A stretch of 64,000 nt of DNA from Actinotalea caeni (GTDB lineage Bacteria; Actinomycetota; Actinomycetes; Actinomycetales; Beutenbergiaceae), in contig NZ_WNXX01000008.1 in the NCBI RefSeq assembly GCF_009733795.1, forward strand, positions 105,519-169,518. The letters run 5' to 3'. Below are positions 7,926-15,492 of the stretch, piece by piece; within the stretch, counting starts at the first letter, position 1; each line of letters opens with the position of its first letter. The position numbers and the translations under genes are program-made. The notes below the pieces were generated by a model. That model made no database searches, was not told the origin of the DNA, and was given only the letters and a program-made list of their open reading frames with translations.

Positions 7926-8134
7926 GCGACCCATCGGCCTTCCCCCCGACCCCGACGGCGCCCGCCACCCGGATCGAACCGTTTCGTCCCCGACCCCCGG
8001 CACTCGGATGGACAGTCCTTGACCTGATCGATACCGTGCTGTGGCCGTCGGACGCGCGAGTCGCGCACGGCGACATCGCCGAGACGCGACCGAACGAGAC
8101 CGACAGATACGCAACCGATGGGGTCAGTACACGC

Positions 8135-8776
8135 ATGTGGGAGTTCGTAGGCGATCGCTTCGACGAGATCGCGTTCGCCTCGGTCCAGCACCTGAGCCTG
8201 GTCGCGCAGTCGCTGGTCATCGCGACCGTCCTGGGGGTCGGCATCGCCGCCCTCGTCTACCGCAACGGCACCGCCAGCTCGCTCGCCAACGGCGTCACCG
8301 CGATCGGCCTCACGATCCCCTCGTTCGCGCTGATCGGCCTCATGGTGGCGCCGCTGGGGTTCGGCGTGGCACCGGCGGTCGTGGTCGTCGTCTTCTACGC
8401 GATGCTCCCGGTGCTGCGAAACGCCGTCGTGGGGCTCGCGGGGGTCGACCGTGCCCTCGTGGAGTCCGCGCGCGGCATCGGCATGAGCAGGTTCCGCACG
8501 TTCTGGCAGGTCGAGCTGCCGATCGCCTGGCCGGTGATCCTCTCCGGCGTGCGCATCTCCGGCCAGATGGTCATGGGCGTCGCCGCGGTCGCCGCCTACG
8601 TGCTCGGCCCCGGCCTCGGTGGCTTCATCTTCCAGGGCCTGTCCCGCATGGGCGGCGCCGGCGCCACGGAGTCGATCGTCACCGCCGTCGTCGGCGTGAT
8701 CCTGCTCGCCCTCGTCCTCGACCTCGCCCTCGTCGCCCTCGGGCGGCTGACCACCCCGAAAGGTATCCGTGCCTGA
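8135..8776 (+). CDS. glycine betaine/choline-type ABC transporter permease (OpuCB/ProW family)
   Basis: The 213-aa permease starts MWEFVGDRFDEIAFASVQHL, has about five to six membrane segments and the loop ESARGIGMSRFRTFWQVELP that contacts the ATPase. Length and sequence are typical of OpuCB/OpuBD proteins, which import compatible solutes in osmotic stress or carnitine-type compounds. The reading frame stays open upstream to 7865, but that part covers repeat copy A and does not look like protein, so I use the ATG at 8135; no clear ribosome site supports it. The end overlaps the next gene by 8 nt. First gene of a four-gene importer operon. Confidence 0.85.
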   Translation: MWEFVGDRFDEIAFASVQHLSLVAQSLVIATVLGVGIAALVYRNGTASSLANGVTAIGLTIPSFALIGLMVAPLGFGVAPAVVVVVFYAMLPVLRNAVVGLAGVDRALVESARGIGMSRFRTFWQVELPIAWPVILSGVRISGQMVMGVAAVAAYVLGPGLGGFIFQGLSRMGGAGATESIVTAVVGVILLALVLDLALVALGRLTTPKGIRA

Positions 8777-10019
8777 GACCACCGCCGTCGCGGAGGACCG
8801 CGACGAGAGCCAGATCACCGGCAAGTCGATCCGCCTCGAGGGCGTCACCAAGCGCTACCCCGGGCAGTCGACCCCCGCGGTCGACGGCGTCACGCTCGAG
8901 ATCCCGGCCGGTCAGGTCGTCATGCTGGTCGGGCCGTCCGGCTGCGGCAAGACCACGACCCTGAAGATGATCAACCGGCTCATCGAGCCGACCGAGGGCC
9001 GGATCGTCCTCGGCGACGAGGACGTCACGGCGATCGACGGCGACCAGCTGCGCCGGCGGATCGGGTACGTCATCCAGGCCGGTGGCCTGTTCCCGCACAT
9101 GACGGTGGCGCAGAACATCGCGATCGTGCCGAAGATGCTCGGCTGGGACGCCCAGCGCATCGCCGACCGCACCACCGAGCTGCTCGACCTCGTCTCGCTC
9201 GACCCCGACACCTACCGCGACCGCTACCCCAAGGAGCTCTCGGGCGGGCAGCAGCAGCGCGTCGGGGTGGCGCGTGCGCTCGCCGCGGACCCGCCGGTGC
9301 TGCTCATGGACGAGCCGTTCGGCGCCGTCGACCCGATCACGCGGCAGCGGCTGCAGGACGAGCTCATCCGCATCCAGCAGGAGCTGCGCAAGACGATCGT
9401 CATCGTCACCCACGACTTCGACGAGGCGGTCAAGCTCGGCGACTGGATCGTCGTCTTCCGCGAGGGCGCCCAGATCGTCCAGTACGACACCCCCGAGCGG
9501 ATCCTCGCCGAGCCCGCCGACGAGTTCGTCGAGTCGTTCATCGGCTCCGGCGCCGGCATCAAGCAGCTCGCGCTGCAGCGGGTGCGCGACGTCGACCTCA
9601 AGGAGGCGATCACCGCCCGCCCGGGCGACGACGCCGCCGAGGTGCTCGCGAAGGTCGAGAAGGCCGGGCACGGGCACGTCGTCGTCCTCGACGAGCGCGA
9701 CCGCCCGCTGTCGTGGCCGTCGCGCCGCGCGCTGTCGCGGATGGCGACGATCCCCGCCGAGGCCGACGAGCGCACCCCCGTCATCGGCTCCGGCGCGACG
9801 CTCAACGACGCTCTCGACGAGATGCTCGTCTCCAACGCCGGCGCGGCCCTGGTCACCGGCCGTCGCGGCGCCTTCGCCGGCGTCATCACGATCGAGGAGG
9901 TCATGGACGCGATCCGCGCGGTGCGCGCCAGCGCGAGCGACGACCTCGCCGACGCCCCGGTCGGCACCAACGCGGGCAGCGACGACGGCACCGGCGACGA
10001 GGTGGCGCAGGATGGCTGA
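8769..10019 (+). CDS. glycine betaine/choline-type ABC transporter ATPase with CBS domains (OpuCA/ProV family)
   Basis: The 416-aa ATPase has Walker A GPSGCGKTT (residues 55-63), signature LSGGQQQRV, Walker B VLLMDEPFG and switch His in VTHDFDEA. The C-terminal third (about 280-395) contains a pair of CBS-type repeats (VLDERDRPLSW..., ALVTGRRGAFAGVITIEEV), which in OpuA/OpuC sense ionic strength or c-di-AMP. It starts with GTG inside the end of the permease gene and overlaps the second permease by 8 nt. It powers both permeases. Confidence 0.9.
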   Translation: MPETTAVAEDRDESQITGKSIRLEGVTKRYPGQSTPAVDGVTLEIPAGQVVMLVGPSGCGKTTTLKMINRLIEPTEGRIVLGDEDVTAIDGDQLRRRIGYVIQAGGLFPHMTVAQNIAIVPKMLGWDAQRIADRTTELLDLVSLDPDTYRDRYPKELSGGQQQRVGVARALAADPPVLLMDEPFGAVDPITRQRLQDELIRIQQELRKTIVIVTHDFDEAVKLGDWIVVFREGAQIVQYDTPERILAEPADEFVESFIGSGAGIKQLALQRVRDVDLKEAITARPGDDAAEVLAKVEKAGHGHVVVLDERDRPLSWPSRRALSRMATIPAEADERTPVIGSGATLNDALDEMLVSNAGAALVTGRRGAFAGVITIEEVMDAIRAVRASASDDLADAPVGTNAGSDDGTGDEVAQDG

Positions 10020-10782
10020 GGCGCTCGCCGAACCCACCGCCGCCGACTCCGCGCTCCGCCCCTGGCGGCCGCTGCTGGTTCAGGTCGCCGCCCTGCTCGC
10101 GGCGGGCGCGGCGCTCGTGATCTGGCTGGTCACCGCCGACCTCACCGCCGTCGAGCGGGAGACGCTCAACCCGGACTCGCTGCTGCAGCTGCTCGGGCAG
10201 CACCTGTGGCTCACCGCCGTCAGCACCGTCATCGTGCTCGCGATCGCGGTGCCGCTGGGGGTGCTGCTCACCCGCGGCCCGATGCGCCGCGCCGCCGGCC
10301 CGGTGCTCGCGGTCGCGAACTTCGGGCAGGCTGCCCCCGCCGTCGGCCTCATCGTGCTCATCGCCGCGGCGCCGTTCCTGCCGAACGGCTTCTGGGCCGC
10401 GATCATCGCGCTCGTGCTCTACGCCGCGCTGCCGGTGCTCGGGAACACGATGATCGGTATCCGCGGCGTCGACCAGCGGCTCGTCGAGGCCGGCCGCGGC
10501 ATGGGCATGACCGCCCGCGCGGTGCTGTTCCGCATCGAGCTGCCGCTGGCGGTGCCGGTCATGCTCGCGGGCGTGCGCACCGCGCTGGTGCTGCTCGTCG
10601 GCACCGCGGCGCTCGCCAGCTTCATCAACGGCGGCGGGCTGGGGCTGCTGATCACGACCGGCGTGAACCTGTACGAGCTGCGGGTGCTGGTCACCGGTGC
10701 CGTGATGACCGCCCTGCTCGCCCTCCTGATCGACTGGGTCGGCCGCGTCGTCGAGCACGTCGCCCGCCCGAAGGGGATGTGA
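10012..10782 (+). CDS. glycine betaine/choline-type ABC transporter permease (OpuCD/ProW family)
   Basis: The 256-aa permease starts at the ATG overlapping the ATPase end. It has an N-terminal hydrophobic anchor (residues 24-43), a 30-residue external loop and about five more membrane segments. The ATPase-contact loop EAGRGMGMTARAVLFRIELP is parallel to the one in the first permease. The two permeases are paralogs and should form the heterodimeric channel. The stop overlaps the ATG of the binding-protein gene by one base. Confidence 0.88.
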   Translation: MAEALAEPTAADSALRPWRPLLVQVAALLAAGAALVIWLVTADLTAVERETLNPDSLLQLLGQHLWLTAVSTVIVLAIAVPLGVLLTRGPMRRAAGPVLAVANFGQAAPAVGLIVLIAAAPFLPNGFWAAIIALVLYAALPVLGNTMIGIRGVDQRLVEAGRGMGMTARAVLFRIELPLAVPVMLAGVRTALVLLVGTAALASFINGGGLGLLITTGVNLYELRVLVTGAVMTALLALLIDWVGRVVEHVARPKGM

Positions 10783-11801
10783 TGACGACGACGACACCGC
10801 CCACCCGGACCGGCACCCGCCGGCGCCGCTGGGGCGCGAGCCTGGCGCTCCTCGGCGTCGGCCTGGTCGCGGCCTGCGGCCTGCAGCCCGCGACGGCGTA
10901 CACGCCCGAGAGCGCACCCGGCCTCATCGAGGAGATCCCCGACCTGCCCGAGGGCGCGTCGATCACGGTCACCGGCAAGAACTTCACCGAGCAGCTCATC
11001 CTCGGGAAGATGGTCGTCATCGCGCTGCAGGCCGCCGGCTTCACCGTGACCGACCTGACGAACGTGCCCGGCAGCGTGCCGGTGCGGGAGCTGATGCTCT
11101 CCGGCGAGGCCGACGTGACGATCGAGTACACGGGCACCGCGTGGCTCACCTACCTCGGCCAGGAGGAGGGCATCCCCGACCAGCAGGAGCAGTGGGAGGC
11201 GGTCCGCGACGCCGACGCCGAGAACGGCCTCACCTGGCTGCCGCCGGCGCCGCTCAACAACACCTACGCCTTCGCGGTGCGCGCCGAGGCCGTCGAGGAG
11301 CTCGGCGGCATCTCGACGCTCAGCGACATCACCGAGCTGCCCGTCGAGGACCGCACCTTCTGCGTCGAGGCCGAGTTCAACTCCCGCGCCGACGGTCTCG
11401 GGCCGATGCTCGAGACCTACGGGATCCCGCGCGGCGCCTCCGACGGCGTGCCGGACGACAACATCCGGATCTTCGACACCGGCGCCGTCTACACCGCGAC
11501 CGACCGCGGCACCTGCAACTTCGGCGAGGTGTTCACGACCGACGGCCGCATCGACAGCCTCGACCTCGTCGTCCTCGAGGACGACCTCGGCTACTTCCCC
11601 GCCTACAACGGGGCCGCCGTCGTCAGCACCGAGACGCTCGAGACCTACCCCCAGCTCGAGGAGATCCTCACGATGCTGAGCGACGAGCTGACCGACGAGC
11701 GGATGCGCGAGCTCAACCTGCGGGTCGACGAGGGCGGCGAGATGCCGGCCGACGTCGCGTTCGACTTCATGCTCGAGCTGGGGCTGGTCACCGAACCCTG
11801 A
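10782..11801 (+). CDS. glycine betaine/choline-type substrate-binding lipoprotein (OpuCC/OsmF type)
   Basis: The 339-aa lipoprotein has signal residues 1-29 with Arg-rich n-region and lipobox LVAAC. The mature part begins with the OpuAC motif ITVTGKNFTEQLILGKM, followed by VPVRELMLSGEADVTIEYTGTAW, typical of quaternary-amine binding proteins. It captures substrate outside the membrane for the two permeases. The C-terminus DVAFDFMLELGLVTEP ends 4 bp from the convergent methionine-transporter operon. Confidence 0.88.
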   Translation: MTTTTPPTRTGTRRRRWGASLALLGVGLVAACGLQPATAYTPESAPGLIEEIPDLPEGASITVTGKNFTEQLILGKMVVIALQAAGFTVTDLTNVPGSVPVRELMLSGEADVTIEYTGTAWLTYLGQEEGIPDQQEQWEAVRDADAENGLTWLPPAPLNNTYAFAVRAEAVEELGGISTLSDITELPVEDRTFCVEAEFNSRADGLGPMLETYGIPRGASDGVPDDNIRIFDTGAVYTATDRGTCNFGEVFTTDGRIDSLDLVVLEDDLGYFPAYNGAAVVSTETLETYPQLEEILTMLSDELTDERMRELNLRVDEGGEMPADVAFDFMLELGLVTEP

Positions 11802-11805
11802 GGTG

Positions 11806-12474
11806 CTAGCGGCGCAGCACCTTGCGCGCCAGCGTGTTCCCGAGCACCTGGATCAGCTGCACGATGACGACGATCACCGCGAGCGCCGACCACGTCACCA
11901 CAGGGTTGTACTGCCGGTAGCCGTAGGTGATCGCCCAGTTGCCCAGGCCCTCGCCACCGACGAGGCCGGCGACGGCGGACATGTCGACGACCGCGATGAC
12001 CGCGAACGTGAAGCCGAGGATCAGCGGCCCGAGCGCCTCCGGCAGCACGACCGTGCGGATGATCCGCCACGGCCCCGCGCCCATCGCGCGGGCCGCCTCG
12101 ATGACGCCGGGGTCGAGCGCGACGAGGTTCTGCTCGACGATGCGCGCGATGCCGAACGTCGCCGCGAGCGCGATCGCGAAGATCGCCGCGTCGGTGCCGA
12201 TGCCCTTGCCGACGACGACCCTCGCCAGCGGCTGCAGCGCCGCGATGAAGATGATGAACGGGATCGGCCGGAACACGTTGACGAGGGTGTTCAGCAGCCA
12301 CCACACGACCGGCTGCGCGAGGATGCCGCCGCGCCGGGTCACGTAGAGGGCAGTGCCGACGACGAGCCCGCCGGCGCCGCCGAAGAGCATGCCGAGCCCG
12401 ACGATCTGCAGCATGATCCCGGTCTGCTCGAGCAGGTCCGGGAGGATCTCGACGACCTCATCCATCGCGCTCAC
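11806..12474 (-). CDS. metI: D-methionine ABC transporter permease
   Basis: The 222-aa permease has five membrane segments, with the MetI signature ALDPGVIEAARAMGAGPWRIIRTVVLPEA and NWAITYGYRQYNPVV near the C-terminus. Length matches E. coli MetI (217 aa). Its start overlaps the ATPase gene end by 17 nt, and it is the last gene of a minus-strand Q-N-I operon. Confidence 0.92.
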   Translation of the reverse strand: MSAMDEVVEILPDLLEQTGIMLQIVGLGMLFGGAGGLVVGTALYVTRRGGILAQPVVWWLLNTLVNVFRPIPFIIFIAALQPLARVVVGKGIGTDAAIFAIALAATFGIARIVEQNLVALDPGVIEAARAMGAGPWRIIRTVVLPEALGPLILGFTFAVIAVVDMSAVAGLVGGEGLGNWAITYGYRQYNPVVTWSALAVIVVIVQLIQVLGNTLARKVLRR

Positions 12475-13537
12475 CTCCCTCGGCGGGGCCGGCGGGCTCG
12501 GCGGGCTCGGCGGTCGCCTCGGTGACCGTGACGCCGGGGCCGACCTGGGCGAGCGCGTCTCGGATGGCCGCGTCGTCGCCGTCGACGGCGATCGTCAGCA
12601 GCCCGTAGACGCGACCCTGGATGTCGTCGACGCCGCCGTGCACGAGGTGGAAGTCCACCCCGGCACGGGCGAGCGCGCCGAACACGCGCGCCTGCGACGC
12701 GGCCTCGTCGGTGAAGGAGATCGTGAGCAGGCGGCCCTCGTGGCGGGCGCGCAGCGCGGCGAGCTCCTCGCCCTCCGGCAGCGCCCGCACCACGGTCCGC
12801 ACGAACCGCTTCGCGGTCTCGGTGCGGGGCGCGGTGAACACGTCGTAGGTGGGGCCCTCCTCGACGACGCGGCCGGCCTCCATGACCGCGACCCGGTGCG
12901 CGATCCGGGTGACGACCTCCATCTCGTGGGTGATGACGACGATCGTCACGCCGAGCTCGGAGTTCACCCGGCCCAGCAGCGAGAGCACCTCCTCGGTGGT
13001 CTCGGGGTCGAGCGCGGAGGTGGCCTCGTCGGCGAGCAGGATGCTCGGGTCGGCGGCGAGCGCCCGCGCGATGCCGACCCGCTGCTGCTGCCCGCCCGAG
13101 AGCTGCTCGGGGTAGGCGTCGGCGTGCTCGGTGAGCCCGACGAACTCCAGCAGCTCGGCGACCTTCGCCTGCCGCTGCGCGCGCGGGACCCGGGCGACCT
13201 CCAGCGGGTAGGCGACGTTGCGCGCCACCGTGCGCGAGCGCAGCAGGTTGAAGCGCTGGAACACCATGCCGATGCCCTGCCGCACCCGGCGCAGCTCGCG
13301 CGGGCGCAGCGTGGTGATGTCGACGCCGTCGACGAGCACCGAGCCCGACGTCACCGGCTCGAGGCCGTTGACGAGCCGCACGAGGGTGGACTTGCCCGCG
13401 CCGGAGTAGCCGATGATCCCGTAGACCTGACCCCGCTCGACGTCGAGGGTGACGCCGTCGACGGCCGTCACCGGACGTTCCCCGCGCCGCCGCGCGGGGA
13501 ACGTCTTGGTGACGTCGACCAGGCTGATGTGGGGCAC
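12458..13537 (-). CDS. metN: D-methionine ABC transporter ATPase with NIL domain
   Basis: The 359-aa ATPase has Walker A GYSGAGKST, signature LSGGQQQRVGIARAL, Walker B ILLADEATSALD and switch ITHEMEVV. The C-terminal NIL (ACT-like) domain, about residues 255-335, binds methionine and causes trans-inhibition in the characterised family. It has a GTG start sharing one base with the metQ stop. A 25-residue Glu/Pro/Gly tail is extra. Confidence 0.92.
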   Translation of the reverse strand: MPHISLVDVTKTFPARRRGERPVTAVDGVTLDVERGQVYGIIGYSGAGKSTLVRLVNGLEPVTSGSVLVDGVDITTLRPRELRRVRQGIGMVFQRFNLLRSRTVARNVAYPLEVARVPRAQRQAKVAELLEFVGLTEHADAYPEQLSGGQQQRVGIARALAADPSILLADEATSALDPETTEEVLSLLGRVNSELGVTIVVITHEMEVVTRIAHRVAVMEAGRVVEEGPTYDVFTAPRTETAKRFVRTVVRALPEGEELAALRARHEGRLLTISFTDEAASQARVFGALARAGVDFHLVHGGVDDIQGRVYGLLTIAVDGDDAAIRDALAQVGPGVTVTEATAEPAEPAGPAEGGERDG

Positions 13538-14433
13538 TAGCGCGACTCGATCTCCGCCTGCACCTCGTCGAGGCTGGCCTGCAGGTCCTCGACGGGCGTC
13601 TGGGTGAGCACCGCGGCGCCGCCGGCGGCCTCCAGCACGCCCTCCTGCACCTCGGGGGTGTTCTGGTAGATCTCGACCAGCTGGGCGAGCACCTCGTCGT
13701 CGGCGTTGTCGGCCGTCGTCGCGAAGATGTTGATGTACGGGAACGCCGAGGGGTCGGTCGGGTCGTCCTGCGCGATGGCGTCCTCGGGCGTGAGGTCGGC
13801 GTCGGCGATGAAGTCGTTGTTGATGATCGCGGCCGCGACGTCGGGCAGCGACGACGCCGTGATGGCGGCGTCGAGCGCCGTCACCGTGACGCGGGAGGCG
13901 GCCTCGTCGACGTCGGCGACCGTCGAGAACGGGCTGCCGCCGTCGGCGAGCGTGATGAGCCCGGCCTGCTGCAGGATGAGCAGCCCGCGCGCCTGGTTGG
14001 TGTCGTCGTTGGGGACGGCGACCTCGGCGCCGTCGGGGATGTCCTCGACGCTGTCGTACTGGGTCGAGTACAGCCCCAGCGGGTAGATCGCCGTCGAGCC
14101 GATCGGCACGAGGTCGTCACCGGCCTGCACGTTGTAGTTGGCGAGGAAGATGATGTGCTGGAACTGGTTGACGTCCAGCTCGCCCTCGCTCAGCGCCGGG
14201 TTGGGCTGGTTGTAGTCGGTGAAGTCGATGATGTCGATCGCGATGCCCTCGGCCTCGACCGCCTCCTCGTAGACGGCCCAGTACGGCTCGCTCGCGCCGA
14301 CGACGCCCAGCTGGACCGGGTTCTCCTCGGTGCCGAGCTCGGCGTCGCTGCCGCCACCACCGCCGCACGCCGACATCAGCAGCATCGCCCCGACGGCGGT
14401 CGCGGTGACGATCGTGCTGCGGCGTGCGTTCAT
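13537..14433 (-). CDS. metQ: D-methionine-binding lipoprotein
   Basis: The 298-aa NlpA/MetQ-family protein has a signal with lipobox LMSAC, then a poly-Gly linker and the PBP fold (VQLGVVGASEPYWAVYEEAVEAEGI...). NQFQHIIFLANYN and VPNDDTNQARGLLILQQAGLI are family hallmarks of the binding site. The ATG at 14433 has an AGGAG site 8 nt upstream; the long upstream extension of the frame runs through palindromic repeats and is not coding. I looked for an S-box or SAM-IV leader in 14434-14640 and could not recognise one. Confidence 0.92.
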   Translation of the reverse strand: MNARRSTIVTATAVGAMLLMSACGGGGGSDAELGTEENPVQLGVVGASEPYWAVYEEAVEAEGIAIDIIDFTDYNQPNPALSEGELDVNQFQHIIFLANYNVQAGDDLVPIGSTAIYPLGLYSTQYDSVEDIPDGAEVAVPNDDTNQARGLLILQQAGLITLADGGSPFSTVADVDEAASRVTVTALDAAITASSLPDVAAAIINNDFIADADLTPEDAIAQDDPTDPSAFPYINIFATTADNADDEVLAQLVEIYQNTPEVQEGVLEAAGGAAVLTQTPVEDLQASLDEVQAEIESR

Positions 14434-14666
14434 GGTGGTTCTCCTGGATCGATGGGACGGCGCCCAGGCGGGGTCGCCGTCACGGGGCCTGACATGCCGA
14501 CGCCGGGGCCGGTGCGCACCAGAGCGCGTCACCGCCCCGGCGACGGCCCTACTCTCGCCCGGGTCCGAGGCCTGAGCCGTCGGACGGCGGGGGTGTCTCA
14601 GATCCTGGAACCAGCACCCAGGACGGCCTGGCGGACCGGCTGACCGCACCGGCCCTCCGTCGTGGC

Positions 14667-14734
14667 CGAGTTCGTGCGGTTGCGCCGAGTTCGGGCCGGG
14701 CCCGGCACGAGCTCGGGACGGACGCACGAACTCG
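14667..14734. repeat. 68-bp nested palindrome, copy B
   Basis: Outer arms CGAGTTCGTGC (14667-14677) and GCACGAACTCG (14724-14734) are perfect; the gap is exactly 46 nt. Inner arms CGAGTTCG (14686-14693) and CGAGCTCG (14708-14715) pair with one G-U type position. The centre GCCGGGCCCGGC is itself a palindrome. Confidence 0.85.
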
Positions 14735-14838
14735 CCGGGTGGAAGCCCGGGTGGGCCCCGTCCGGTGCGGCGCGCACGCCCACCCCGCGCCCCACCGACC
14801 GCTCCGCCGCGGTGCGCGCACCGGTCCCCTGTCCTCGC

Positions 14839-14906
14839 CGAGTTCGTGCGGTCGTGCCGAGTTCGGGCCGGGCCCGGCTCGAGCTCGGCACGGACGCACG
14901 AACTCG
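14839..14906. repeat. 68-bp nested palindrome, copy C
   Basis: Outer arms extend to 13 bp (14837-14849 with 14896-14908, GCCGAGTTCGTGC). Inner arms 14858-14865 and 14880-14887 have one G-U type position and are extended by GTGC/GCAC. The centre is the same GCCGGGCCCGGC palindrome as in copy B. It starts 172 bp after copy B in the same orientation. Confidence 0.85.
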
Positions 14907-14977
14907 GCACCGGGACCGCATGGGCTGGTCCCCTGGCCCCCACCTGCCCTCGGCCCTGCCCCTGTGGTCCGGGTGGG

Positions 14978-15045
14978 CGAGCTCGTACGCCAGCGCCCAG
15001 CTCGTAGCGTGCACCGTACGAGTTGGGCACCCCGGTACGAGCTCG
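14978..15045. repeat. 68-bp nested palindrome, copy D (diverged with compensatory changes)
   Basis: Outer arms CGAGCTCGTAC (14978-14988) and GTACGAGCTCG (15035-15045) pair perfectly although both differ from the other copies. Inner arms CCAGCTCG (14997-15004) and CGAGTTGG (15019-15026) also pair. Gaps of 46 and 14 nt are unchanged. It lies 88 bp from the 3' end of tRNA-Ser(TGA). Confidence 0.8.
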
Positions 15046-15132
15046 GCGCCTGGTGGCTGGCGGTGGGGCCGCTGTACCGCACCTGGGCCGGTGCGCGCCC
15101 GGCCGCGTCCTGTGACCAGCGCGCCTCCTCGG

Positions 15133-15215
15133 CGGAGGGTGGGGGATTCGAACCCCCGGAGGTTTCCCTCAGCGGTTTTCAAGACCGCCACATTCGGCCG
15201 CTCTGTCAACCCTCC
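15133..15215 (-). tRNA. tRNA-Ser(TGA)
   Basis: On the minus strand the acceptor stem is GGAGGGT/ACCCTCC, the anticodon stem GCGGT/ACCGC with loop CTTGAAA (anticodon TGA), the variable arm GAGG-GAAA-CCTC and the T arm CGGGG-GTTCGAAT-CCCCC, with discriminator G. CCA is not encoded. It decodes UCN serine codons. Confidence 0.95.
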
Positions 15216-15387
15216 GTACCCGGCCGAGGCCGGGCGGCACCCATTGTGGCGCACCCGCGTCGGGCTGCGGACCGCGGGAAACCCCGTGGCTCCCGCGCGC
15301 ACCCGGTGGGTAGCGTCGCCGACCACCGGACCCAGCACGCGGACCCGGCTCCCGATCCCGCACCCGATCCCGACTGGAGGCACAGCG

Positions 15388-15492
15388 ATGCGAGCGACGC
15401 ACGCCCTCGTCCCGCTCCGCCACCTCGAAGGGATCACGCGTGCCCGCACGTTCGCTCAATCTGGGCATCCTCGCCCACGTCGACGCCGGTAA
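15388..15492 (+). CDS. possible 34-aa leader peptide overlapping the resistance GTPase start
   Basis: An ATG at 15388 follows a TGGAGG ribosome site by 7 nt, better than the site in front of the GTPase. It encodes MRATHALVPLRHLEG..., ending HPRPRRRR, and stops with TAA made from the Gly-Lys codons of the downstream P-loop, in another frame. Leader ORFs before ribosome-protection genes such as tet(M) act in attenuation. No homology is visible, so this is a candidate only; it could also be a chance frame. Confidence 0.35.
   Translation: MRATHALVPLRHLEGITRARTFAQSGHPRPRRRR

Larger units (their letters stand above)
14434..15132. other. 699-bp spacer between metQ and tRNA-Ser(TGA)
   Basis: The spacer holds the metQ promoter/leader side (14434 to about 14640) and repeat copies B, C and D. 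Open frames cross it on both strands, but they only translate the palindromes and show no family resemblance. I see no other gene. Confidence 0.7.

Noticed and set aside
7865..8134. N-terminal extension of the OpuCB-type permease
   Set aside because: The frame is open, but this stretch is the translated palindrome copy A plus Pro-rich sequence without permease similarity; the family begins near MWEFV at 8135.
14434..14640. SAM riboswitch upstream of metQ
   Set aside because: I looked on the minus strand for the SAM-I core (AGAG...GCAACC) and the SAM-IV core (GGCAACCC with pseudoknot) and saw neither. A covariance search would settle it.
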